Shown in pieces: positions 26,438 to 35,300 of a DNA stretch of 64,000 nucleotides. Under the pieces are notes generated by a model that saw nothing but the letters and a program-made list of their open reading frames with translations, did no database searches and was not told where the DNA came from. This DNA is from Streptomyces narbonensis (GTDB lineage: Bacteria > Actinomycetota > Actinomycetes > Streptomycetales > Streptomycetaceae): the NCBI RefSeq assembly GCF_014649015.1, contig NZ_BMSF01000001.1, forward strand, positions 620,001 to 684,000, written 5' to 3'. The position numbers were made by a program, and so were the translations under genes. Position 1 is the stretch's first letter, and the number at the start of each line of letters is the position of its first letter.

Positions 26438-27969
26438 GTTTCCCCCTCGTCGTCGTGTCCGCCCCGTACGCCCCCGGTGCCGGCCCCCGGCGACCCTGAC
26501 CAGTCGACGATGCGGTTCGGGTCGTCGAACAGCACCGCGACATGCCGCCCGACATGGGCGTCGCGCTGTGCGGCGGCGGCGGTGGCGGCCTCGTTCCGCA
26601 GCTGCCGGACGCGCTGCGGCAGCTCGGCCGGCTTACCCCTCATGAGCTTCTTGGCCGCGCGCTTGCGGAAGTCGGCGGGTGCCCCGGGGCGGCGGTCCCA
26701 GACGGCCATCGGCACCCCCGAACGCAGGGCCGTCTCCAGGGAGTCCCGGCTGCCGCCAGGGCCCTGGAGCGGGGGGTCGTTGAGCGCGACGGCGACGAGC
26801 CGCTCGTCGGCGGTGAGCCTGCTGTTCCACTGGACGGGGTCGTGGCCGCGCTTGCCCGCCGTGTCCCAGTGGCAGACGGTGTCGTGGCTGTCCTGCATCT
26901 GCTGCCAGCGGTTGTGCCACCGCCGGTGGAACTGCGGTGCCCGCATGCGCTCCAGGCTGCGCAGCACGACGGGGTAGCTCAGGCACAGGGCGCTCGCGAA
27001 GGAGGACCGGGGGCCGAGCTGCAGCCATTCCATCGGATGGTTCAGGAGGTGGAAGGGGAGGACGAACTCCAGCACGGGGCTGCCGGGGCGCCCGGCCCAG
27101 TCGTTCTCCGCCCGGTAGACGAGCTGCTCCACGGTGGGCCCGACCTCGGCCAGGGTCACGACCCGGTCCTCGCCGCGCTCCGGGCGCCACGGCCCCGGAC
27201 GGATCTGGCGCCAGTGGGACAGCAGATACCGGTCCGGGCTCATTCCGTGTTTGCACAACTGCACAACGAGACAGGCGGGAGCTGGTTGTGCCGCCGGGCC
27301 CCGGTCGCTCTCCGCGCGCATCGCGGCCAGCGGGGCCGCGAGCCCCAGCTTGGCGGCCTGGGCCTCGTTCCATTCGCGCAGGCCGACGGCGGTGGGGCCG
27401 TGGGCGGGCGACCGGTCGAGCGCGACGGCCACCTGCTCCACCAGCACCATGGTGGGGAGCAGTCCGTCGGGGCGGGCGTTGGCCCGGCTGAGGAAGTCGA
27501 AGGCCTCCCCGAGGGTGGCGACGGGCCGGTGGGGGAGGGGGAGGTCGCCCGCGGCCGCGTACAGCTCGCCGTGCGCGTCGAGGTGGTCGACGCGGGCCAG
27601 CAGCGCGCGGACGTCCCGTAACTCCGCTTCCGGCAGGGCCGCGAGGACCGGAGGGGCGGCGACGAGCTCCTTGATCCTCAGGACGGGGGCGGAGCCGGGG
27701 GCGTACACGTCCAGGGTGGCGAGCAGCTCGGGCAGTCCGCGCGGCTCCCGGAGGCAGGCCCGGACGATCTCCAGGGTGTCCAGCCGCGTCCGGCCGTGCC
27801 GGCGGACGTTCCCCAGCTCGGGTAACGGGCCGGCCAGCATGCTGATCAGGAGATCGCGTCCGTCCGGGGTGTCGAGACCCGTCACCGCGCACATCTGGTC
27901 CACCAGCGCGTGTTCGAGCGCCGGTGGATGAGCGACATGGCTCTCGCTGAACAATGGCCCCCCCGTCAC
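26434..27969 (-). CDS. VMAP-like protein with N-terminal EAD2
   Basis: A 511-aa protein. GTG at 27969 is taken as start; a TTG six codons in (LFSESH) has GGGGGGG just upstream and is an alternative. Residues about 17-105 form an EAD2-like domain: GRDLLISML, RTRLDTLEIVRACLREPRGL and YAPGS, which align well with the caspase C-terminus. The remaining 400 residues fit the VMAP-C (vWA-MoxR associated protein) type: ACLVVQLCKHGMSPDRYLLS, VLEFVLPFHLLNHPMEWLQL and the C-terminal LFDDPNRIVDW. VMAP proteins bridge the ATPase hub and EAD-tagged effectors. It is the first gene of the VMAP-MoxR-vWA/NB-ARC operon, all with 1-4 bp overlaps. Confidence 0.82.
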   Translation of the reverse strand: MTGGPLFSESHVAHPPALEHALVDQMCAVTGLDTPDGRDLLISMLAGPLPELGNVRRHGRTRLDTLEIVRACLREPRGLPELLATLDVYAPGSAPVLRIKELVAAPPVLAALPEAELRDVRALLARVDHLDAHGELYAAAGDLPLPHRPVATLGEAFDFLSRANARPDGLLPTMVLVEQVAVALDRSPAHGPTAVGLREWNEAQAAKLGLAAPLAAMRAESDRGPAAQPAPACLVVQLCKHGMSPDRYLLSHWRQIRPGPWRPERGEDRVVTLAEVGPTVEQLVYRAENDWAGRPGSPVLEFVLPFHLLNHPMEWLQLGPRSSFASALCLSYPVVLRSLERMRAPQFHRRWHNRWQQMQDSHDTVCHWDTAGKRGHDPVQWNSRLTADERLVAVALNDPPLQGPGGSRDSLETALRSGVPMAVWDRRPGAPADFRKRAAKKLMRGKPAELPQRVRQLRNEAATAAAAQRDAHVGRHVAVLFDDPNRIVDWSGSPGAGTGGVRGGHDDEGET

Positions 27970-28109
27970 GGATCCGAAGTTCCCGACTCCCCATCGGACA
28001 TGGGCGGTTCGGGTGCCGTGGTCCCCCGCTCAGGGTATGGCGCGGGCCTGACGCGTCGCCACCCCGTACGCGGGATCCCCACCCGTTCCCTCCCCCGAAA
28101 CCGTCCCGA

Positions 28110-28526
<417 letters not shown>

Positions 28527-28580
28527 GGTTCTTCCGTTCCTGTCCTCGGGGGTGGTGTTCCCTCTGCGGTGTCCTCTCTA

Positions 28581-28616
28581 TTGATAGCGCACGATTCAGT
28601 TGTGCACAACTCAATC
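28581..28616 (-). promoter_or_regulatory. OhrR operator and ohr promoter
   Basis: GATTCAGTTGTG | CACAACTCAATC (28593-28616) is a palindrome with 11 of 12 pairs. On the minus strand TTGTGC (28609-28604), a 17-base spacer and TATCAA (28586-28581) form a good -35/-10 pair for ohr, so OhrR bound here would cover the -35 box. Confidence 0.75.
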
Positions 28617-28648
28617 GCGTGTGAGGTGTCCTCGCGTATCCTGGAGGC

Positions 28649-29131
28649 ATGGAGACGCTCGACACGGTCCCGGACGAGGATTTCCTCCGGCTCGACCACC
28701 AGATCTGCTTCTCGCTGCACGCGGCGACCCGCGCCTTCAACGGCGTCTACCGCGAGGCGCTCAAGGAGCTCGGGCTCACCTATCCCCAGTACCTCGTCAT
28801 GCTCGTGCTCTGGGAGCACGGCGAGCTGCCCGTGAAGGGGATCGGGGAGCGGCTGCGGCTCGACTCGGGGACCCTGTCCCCGCTGCTCAAGCGGCTCGAG
28901 GCCGCCGGATACGTCGAGCGGCGCCGCAGCCCCGAGGACGAGCGGTCCGTCACCGTGCGGCCGACCGGCGCAGGGACCGCGCTGAAGGAGAAGGCGCTCG
29001 GCGTCCCGCGCCGGATCGCCGCCGCGACCGGCCTCCCGCTGGAGGACATCCGCGACCTGCGGGAACGGCTCGACGCCCTGGCCGTCCGGCTCGACGGGGT
29101 CGACCCGGACGCCCTCGGCTCCTGCACCTGA
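28649..29131 (+). CDS. ohrR: OhrR-type MarR repressor
   Basis: A 160-aa MarR-family winged-helix regulator. The N-terminal LRLDHQICFSLHAATRAF has the reactive cysteine (Cys20) typical of peroxide-sensing OhrR, then YPQYLVMLVLWEHGELPVKG and the recognition helix SGTLSPLLKRLEAAGYVERR with the wing RSPEDERSVTV. It should repress ohr and itself until Cys20 is oxidised. The only in-frame start is ATG 28649; GGAGG lies 1 base before it, too close to be a ribosome-binding site, while TATCCT ends 6 bases before it, so the mRNA is probably leaderless. Confidence 0.93.
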   Translation: METLDTVPDEDFLRLDHQICFSLHAATRAFNGVYREALKELGLTYPQYLVMLVLWEHGELPVKGIGERLRLDSGTLSPLLKRLEAAGYVERRRSPEDERSVTVRPTGAGTALKEKALGVPRRIAAATGLPLEDIRDLRERLDALAVRLDGVDPDALGSCT

Positions 29132-29191
29132 ACCACCGAGGACGCATGCGGCCGTCGGCTCCCGGGTGCCCCGCGGCCGGGGAACGCCGAC

Positions 29192-29224
29192 TTCCCCCGG
29201 AGGGCGGACCGCCCTCCGGGGGAA
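29192..29224. terminator. Near-perfect palindromic terminator
   Basis: TTCCCCCGGAGGGCGG, one base, then its exact reverse complement (16-bp arms), between convergent ohrR and the MFS gene. Confidence 0.85.
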
Positions 29225-29269
29225 TGGATGGAGCTCTCTCGGTGGTCGTGCGGGGGCCCCGGGAGCGGC

Positions 29270-30772
29270 TCACGTGCGGGGGACGCCCCGCAGGAGGGTG
29301 AGGACCACGACCGCCGTCACCAGGGCGAAGGCCGCGCTCAGCCCCGAGGCCGTGTGCAGGGCCGTGGTGAACGCCTCCCTGGCCTGGGCGATCACGCCGT
29401 CGTCGGTCAGGGAGAGCGCCGCGCCCAGGCTCTCGTGGGCCGCCGCCGGGGCGTCCGCCGGGATGCCCGTGCGGTAGACGGCCACCGCGACGCTGCCGGT
29501 CACCGCGATCCCCAGGGCCAGCCCCAGGTCGTAGGCCGTCTGCCCGGTGGCCGCCGCCGCGCCCGCCTTCTCCGGAGGGGCGGCACCGACCGCGAGCGCC
29601 GTACCGAGGACGCTGATCGGCGCCGCGCCGAACATGATCACGGCGAGGCCCAGGGCGGCCGCGGTCACCCCGGAGGCCAGGGCGACCACCGCGTACCCGA
29701 CGAGGGAGACGAGGAGCCCGCCGGCCAGGACGAAGGCAGGGCGGACGCGGGCGGCCACGAACGGCGTCAGCTGCGAACCGGCGATCAGGGCGGCCGCCCC
29801 CGGCAGCAGCCACAGTCCCGCGTCGAGCGGGGAGAGGCCGGCGACCGACTGGAGGTACTGCGGGATCAGGTACTCGACGCCGTTCAGCGCGGTCATCCCC
29901 AGGAGCAGGGCGAGCAGTGCGCCCGTGAAGGCCCGGCTCCTGAAGAGCCCGAGGTCCAGGAGCGGCGTCGCGAGCCGGTTCTGGCGGCGGGCGAAGAGGG
30001 CGGTGAAGGCTCCGCCGAGGGCGAAGGCGACCGCCGCCTCGGCCGTCGGGCCGTGCGCGGCCAGCGACTTCACGCCGTACACCAGCGGCAGCACCGCGAG
30101 GAGGAAGAGGGCCACGCTCGCCGCGTCGAGCCGGCCCGGCTTCGGGTCGCGGTACTCGGGCAGCAGCAGTGGGGCCGTGACCAGCGCGATCAGCATGACC
30201 GGCAGGCCCATCAGGAAGACCGACCCCCACCACCAGGCCGCGAGCAGCACCCCGCCGACGATCGGTCCGACAGCGAGGCCGACGGAGAGGGCGGTGACCC
30301 ACATCGCGATGGCCGTGGCCCGCTGCCGGGCGTCCGCGAACATGTGGCTGATCAGGGCGAGCGTGGACGGCAGGACCGCCGCGCCGGCCACCCCGAGGAG
30401 GGCGCGGGCCGCGATCAGCGTCCCGGCGTTCGGGGCGTACGCGGCGAGCACCGAGGCGAGCAGGAAGCCCGCCGAGCCCGCCATCAGGAGCTTGCGCCGG
30501 CCGAGCCGGTCCCCGAGGGTGCCCATGATGACGAGGGTCGCCGCGGTGAGGAAGCCGTAGATGTCGGTGATCCACAGCAACTGGGCGCCGCTGGGCCGGA
30601 GATCGGCGGAGAGGTACGGGGTGGCCAGCCACAGCACCCCGAGGTCGGCCGTCATCAGGGTGACGGGGAGCAGGAGGACGGCGAGGCCGAGCCACTGGCG
30701 GGCCCCGGCCTTCGCGGGCGCCGCCTGGGGCGGGGAGACTTCGGGCCGGGCCGTGTCACGGGTCGTGGTCAT
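29270..30772 (-). CDS. MFS drug transporter, DHA2 (14-helix) family
   Basis: A 500-aa membrane protein. ATG at 30772 overlaps the oxidoreductase stop as ATGA. About 14 hydrophobic segments; motif A is LGDRLGRRKLLMAGSAGF and motif C-like GPIVGGVLL follows in helix 5, placing it with SmvA/QacA-type proton-driven multidrug exporters. It is the third gene of the SDR-quinone reductase-MFS operon, which faces a SARP-like activator. The export of a redox-active or electrophilic compound handled by the two enzymes is a reasonable inference. Confidence 0.88.
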   Translation of the reverse strand: MTTTRDTARPEVSPPQAAPAKAGARQWLGLAVLLLPVTLMTADLGVLWLATPYLSADLRPSGAQLLWITDIYGFLTAATLVIMGTLGDRLGRRKLLMAGSAGFLLASVLAAYAPNAGTLIAARALLGVAGAAVLPSTLALISHMFADARQRATAIAMWVTALSVGLAVGPIVGGVLLAAWWWGSVFLMGLPVMLIALVTAPLLLPEYRDPKPGRLDAASVALFLLAVLPLVYGVKSLAAHGPTAEAAVAFALGGAFTALFARRQNRLATPLLDLGLFRSRAFTGALLALLLGMTALNGVEYLIPQYLQSVAGLSPLDAGLWLLPGAAALIAGSQLTPFVAARVRPAFVLAGGLLVSLVGYAVVALASGVTAAALGLAVIMFGAAPISVLGTALAVGAAPPEKAGAAAATGQTAYDLGLALGIAVTGSVAVAVYRTGIPADAPAAAHESLGAALSLTDDGVIAQAREAFTTALHTASGLSAAFALVTAVVVLTLLRGVPRT

Positions 30773-31374
30773 CGCGAGAGCACTCCTTCCAGTGCCGCGT
30801 CCGCCTCGGCCAGCAGGGTCCGGACGCGCTCCGGGCGCCGGTCCTTCGGGACTCCGGCGAGCTCGGTGCCGTACACGATCCGTACGGACGCGTCCTTGAT
30901 CCCGCAGTACTCCGAGACCCCGAGGCGCAGTTGGGTGTCCACGACGGCGGACAGGCCCTGGGCCTCGATCTCCTGGGCGGACTGGCCCATGAGGGCCAGC
31001 CACAGCATCCGCTTGGCGGCCAGACGGGGCTTGCTGCGCCCGTAGGCGAAGCCGTAGTTCCACACCCGGTCGATCCAGCCCTTGAGGACGGCGGGCGGCG
31101 CCATCCACCACACGGGGAAGACGACCACGATGTCGTCGGCGGCCAGGATGCGCTCCATGTGGGCGTGGACCTCGGGCGAGTACCTCTTCTCCCGGTCCTC
31201 CCAGTCCGGCTCGTCGGCCGGCCGCAGGACGGGGTCGAAGCCCTCGGCGTACAGATCGAGCACGTCGACGGTCCCTCCCTGGTCCTTCAGGCGGGCGTGG
31301 GCGAGGTCGGCGACCTGGGCGGTGAGCGAGTCGGAGCGGGGGTGGGCGTGGACGAGGAGGGTGTGCGGGGCCAT
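30769..31374 (-). CDS. NAD(P)H quinone oxidoreductase (flavodoxin-like fold)
   Basis: A 201-aa MdaB/NQO-like flavoprotein. The FMN/FAD phosphate loop HAHPRSDSLTAQVADLA, the central VVVFPVWWMAPPAVLKGWID (with the WW motif of the family) and LALMGQSAQEIEAQG are present. It should reduce quinones or related substrates by two electrons using NAD(P)H, in the cytoplasm. ATG at 31374 with AAGGA about 9 bases before. It lies 51 bp after the SDR gene and overlaps the MFS gene by 4 bp. Confidence 0.88.
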   Translation of the reverse strand: MAPHTLLVHAHPRSDSLTAQVADLAHARLKDQGGTVDVLDLYAEGFDPVLRPADEPDWEDREKRYSPEVHAHMERILAADDIVVVFPVWWMAPPAVLKGWIDRVWNYGFAYGRSKPRLAAKRMLWLALMGQSAQEIEAQGLSAVVDTQLRLGVSEYCGIKDASVRIVYGTELAGVPKDRRPERVRTLLAEADAALEGVLSR

Positions 31375-31425
31375 GGCGGCGGGTCCTTCGGGGGAGGTGT
31401 GGGAGGGGAGGCGAGGGGTGACGGG

Positions 31426-32253
31426 TCAGAAGCCGAGGCCGGAGCCGCCGCTCGCGTCGATGTTCTGGCCCGTCACCCAGCGGGCGGCGTCGGAGGCGAG
31501 GAAGCCGACGACATCGGCCACGTCCCCCGGCTGGCCCACCCGGTTGAAGACGGAGAAGCCGGCGGCGTGCGCCTTGGCCGCGGGGTCGGCCATCCACGGG
31601 TGGATGTCGGTCTCGATCGTGCCCGGCGAGACGGCGTTGACCGTGATGCCCCGGGAGCCGAGGGTCTGGGCGAGGGTCAGGGTCAGCACCTCGACGGCGC
31701 CCTTGGACGCGGCGTACGAAGTCATGCCGGGGAAGGCGACCTTGGTGACCCCGGAGGAGATGTTGACGATCCGGCCGCCGTCGCGCAGCCGGCCGAGCCC
31801 CTGCTTGATGATGAAGAACGGCGCCTTGGCGTTGACCGCGAAGACCCGGTCGTAGTCGGCCTCCTCGACCTCGTGGATCAGGCCGGGGCCGGCGATCCCG
31901 GCGTTGTTGACGAGGATGTCGAGGCCGCCGTCCTGGCCCGCCCCGGCGTCGAAGGCGCTCCAGAGGGCCTCGGCGTCGCCGGGGAGGCCCAGTTCGGCGC
32001 GGATCGCGAAGGCGCTGCCGCCGGCCGCCTCGATCGCGGCGACCGTCTCCTTCGCCGCCGTCTCGTTGCCGGCGTAGTGGACGGCGACGCGGGCGCCGTC
32101 GGCGGCGAGGCGGAGGGCGATGGCCCGGCCGATGCCCCGGCTTGCGCCGGTGACGAGGGCGGTCTTGCCAGCGAGGGAGGGGGTGGCGACGGTGGCGACG
32201 GCGGTGGTGACGGCGGTGGCGACGGTGGTGACGGCGGTGGTGTCGGTGCTCAT
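31426..32253 (-). CDS. Short-chain dehydrogenase/reductase (SDR)
   Basis: A 275-aa NAD(P)-dependent oxidoreductase. After a low-complexity TTAVTTVATA leader come the classical SDR elements: ALVTGASRGIGRAIALRLA (cofactor loop), ILVNNAGIAG, the catalytic Ser of IVNISSG and YAASKGAVE (Tyr and Lys), and VNAVSPGTIETDI. The substrate cannot be read. ATG at 32253 with GAGGAG about 7 bases before. First gene of a three-gene operon transcribed away from the SARP-like regulator, with the shared heptamer array in between. Confidence 0.9.
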   Translation of the reverse strand: MSTDTTAVTTVATAVTTAVATVATPSLAGKTALVTGASRGIGRAIALRLAADGARVAVHYAGNETAAKETVAAIEAAGGSAFAIRAELGLPGDAEALWSAFDAGAGQDGGLDILVNNAGIAGPGLIHEVEEADYDRVFAVNAKAPFFIIKQGLGRLRDGGRIVNISSGVTKVAFPGMTSYAASKGAVEVLTLTLAQTLGSRGITVNAVSPGTIETDIHPWMADPAAKAHAAGFSVFNRVGQPGDVADVVGFLASDAARWVTGQNIDASGGSGLGF

Positions 32254-32319
32254 GGCGGGCTCCTCGTGAGTGTCTGTCGTGTCGTTTCCTGCTGACGGGA
32301 ACGACTCTGCCGGGCGGGT

Positions 32320-32392
32320 GTTCGGGTCCGGCTCGGATCCTGTTCGGGCCTGGTCAGGGCTCTGTTCGGGCCCGGTTCGGGCCGGGTTACGG
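32320..32392. promoter_or_regulatory. Seven heptamer direct repeats at exact 11-bp spacing (SARP-type site)
   Basis: GTTCGGG (32320), GCTCGGA (32331), GTTCGGG (32342), GTCAGGG (32353), GTTCGGG (32364), GTTCGGG (32375) and GTTACGG (32386) start every 11 bases. SARP activators bind heptamers separated by 4 bp just upstream of a -10 box. A TACGGT at 32388-32393, six bases before the ATG at 32400, could be that -10, implying autoregulation and a leaderless transcript. Confidence 0.8.
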
Positions 32393-32399
32393 TGGCCGC

Positions 32400-35300
32400 A
32401 TGCGATTCGCGGTGCTGGGGGAGACGTCCGTAGGGACCGAGGACGGGCAGCCGGTCCGGGTGCCGGAGCTCAAGGTGCGGGCCCTGCTCGCGGCCCTGCT
32501 CGTCGACGCGGGCCGGCCGGTCGCGGCGTACCGGCTCGTCGACGACCTGTGGGGCGACGAACCGCCCGGCAGCCCGCTGCGGGCCCTCCAGGCCAAGGTC
32601 TCCCAACTGCGCCGCGCCCTGGAGGAGGCCGAGCCCGGCGGGCGCGAGCTCGTCCTCACGCGGGCCCCCGGCTATCTGCTCGCCGTGCCCGAAGGGGCCC
32701 TGGACGCCCACCGGTTCGCGGCGCTCACCGCCCGCGCCCGGGACACGGCGGAGCCGCGCCCCCGGGCGGAGCTGCTCGGCGAGGCCCTCGGGCTGTGGCG
32801 GGGGCCGGCGTTCGCGGACTTCGCTGCCGAGCCCTTCGCCCGGGCGGCGGCCGACCGGCTGGAGGAGGAGCGGCTCTCCGTGCGCGAGGCGCTGGCGGAG
32901 ACGCGCCTGCTGCTCGGCGAACATGACTTCGTCGTGGGGGAGTTGGCCGAGCTGGTGGCCCGTCACCCGCTGCGCGAACGGCTGCGCGCCGTGCAGCTGC
33001 GGGCCTTGTACCGGGCAGGCCGGCAGAGCGAGGCGCTCGCGGGATACGAGGAGCTGCGCGCCCTCCTCGCCGACGAGCTCGGACTCGACCCGAGTCCCGA
33101 ACTGGCCGCGCTCCACACGGCGATGCTGCGACAGGACGCGGACCTGTCGGGGCCGGGGCCGGTGTCTGTGCCTGGGCCGGTGCCGGTGCCGGTGCCGGTG
33201 TCTGTGCCTGCGCCCTCGCCTGGGTCTGTGCCTGGGCCCGGGTCTGTGCCTGTGTCTGTGCCTGGGCCTGGGCCTGGGCCTGGGCCCGGGTCTGGGTCTG
33301 TGCCGGTGTCCGCGCCTGTTGCTGCCTTTGCGTCTGCCTCTGCCACCGCCTCTGCCCCTGCCCCCGCGCCTTCGTCCACCTCGGCCGGTGGGTTCGCGCG
33401 GGGCAACCTTCCCGTGCCGCTCAGCGGGATCGTCGGCCGTGACGAGGCGGTGGCGGAGGTGACCGGGCTGCTGCGCGAGCGGCGGCTCGTCACCCTGACC
33501 GGACCCGGCGGCGTCGGGAAGACCCGGCTGGCCGTCGAGGCGGCACGGCGGGTGGAGGAGGCCTTCCCGGACGGCGCGTGGCTCGTCGAGTTCGCCGGTG
33601 CGGGAGGCGAGCTCGCCGAGGTCGTCGCCGCCGCGCTCGAACTGCGCGACGACGGCGTGTGGGGGCTGCGGCCCGACGGAGAGCGGCCGCCCACCACGGC
33701 GGAGCGGCTCGCCGAGGTCCTGCGCGGGCGGCGCGCGCTGCTCGTCCTGGACAACTGCGAGCACGTCGTCGACGAGGCCGCCTCCCTCGCCGAACTCCTG
33801 CTGCGTGCCGCGCCGGGCCTCGTCGTCCTGACGACGAGCCAGGAGCCGCTGGCGCTCGCGGGCGAGACGCTGTGGGCGGTGGAGCCGCTCGACGCGGACG
33901 GCGCGGTCGCGCTGTTCACCGCCCGGGCGACCGCCTCCTCGCCGGGCATCGCGCTCGACGCTTCGGCCCGGGAGGCCGTACGGGGGATCTGCCGCCGCCT
34001 CGACGGCATCCCGCTCGCCCTGGAGCTGGCCGCGACCCGGGTCCGCGCGCTCGGCGTGCATGGGCTCCTGGAGCGGCTCGACGACCGGTTCCGGCTGCTC
34101 GACGCGGGCCTGCGCGGTGCGCCCGCCCGGCAGCAGACGCTCCGGGCGGTCATCGACTGGAGCTGGGACCTGCTGGGCGCCCCGGAGCGGACGGTCCTGC
34201 GCCGCCTCGCCGTCCACGCGGAGGGCTGCACGCTGGCGGCGGCGGAGCGGGTCTGCTCGGGGGAGGGCGACGTGGCCGTCGCCGACGTCCTCGGGCTGCT
34301 CGTGCGGCTCGTGGACCGCTCGCTCGTCGTGGCCGTCGACGGGCCGGACGGTCCGCGCTACCGGCTGCTGGAGTCCGTGGCCGCGTACTGCCTCGAACGG
34401 CTGGCGGACGCGGGCGAGACCGAGGCCGTACGGGAACGCCACCTCGCGTACTACCTCCGCGTCGCGGAGGAGGCCGGGACCGCCCTGCGCGGCCCCGACC
34501 AGCGCCGCCGCCTCGCCCGCCTCGACGCCGAGACCCCGAACCTGCGGGCGGCCCTCGACCGGGCGCTCACCGAGACCGGCCGCGCGGGGTCCGCGCTCCG
34601 GCTCGTCGACGCGCTCGCCTGGTACTGGATCATGCGCGGCCGGCTCGGCGAGGCGCTCCGCTCGGCGACCGCGGCCCTGCGGGTGCCGCCGGCCGACGGC
34701 GGCGAGGCCGGGACAGAGCCCGGACTCGCCGCTCTCCGGGCCCGGGTGGGCGTCTGGCGCACGGGGCTCGCGGTCATGGGCGGCGACGGGACGGACCGGC
34801 GCCGCCTGATCGAGGAAGCCCTGGCGGCCTACGAAGCGGCGACGACGGACGCGACGGAAGGTGCCGCCCCGGCCGCCCCGGCCGCCCCGGCCGCCCCGGC
34901 CGCTGCGACCGCCCCGGCCGCTGCGACCGGCCCGACCGCCCCGGCCGCCGTGGTCGGCTCACCCGCCGTGAGGGCTCTGCCCGACGAGGCCGGCTCGACC
35001 GGAGCGACCGGTTCGACGACGGGCCTGACCGGCCCGACCGCCCCGGCCGCCGCCCCAGCCCCCTCCGCCATCACCCCCTCCACCTACGAAAGCGCCGCCG
35101 GCCTTCCCTGGGCGCGTTGGTTCCTCGCCCACGCGCTCTGCGGTACCGGCAGCCAGGTCGAGGGCGGTGAGCTGACCGGTGGCGCCCTCGACGGCTTCCG
35201 GGCCCGTGGCGACCGCTGGGGCGAGGCCGCCGCGCTCGCGGATCGTTCCGTACAGCTCCTGCTCCGGGGCGACGTGGCGGGCGCGGAGGCCGACGCGGCC

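Noticed and set aside
25332..26555. N-terminal extension of the NB-ARC/TPR frame to 26555
   Set aside because: This part overlaps the MoxR gene in another frame and is Arg/Pro-rich; the TGATG junction at 25331 fits a real start.
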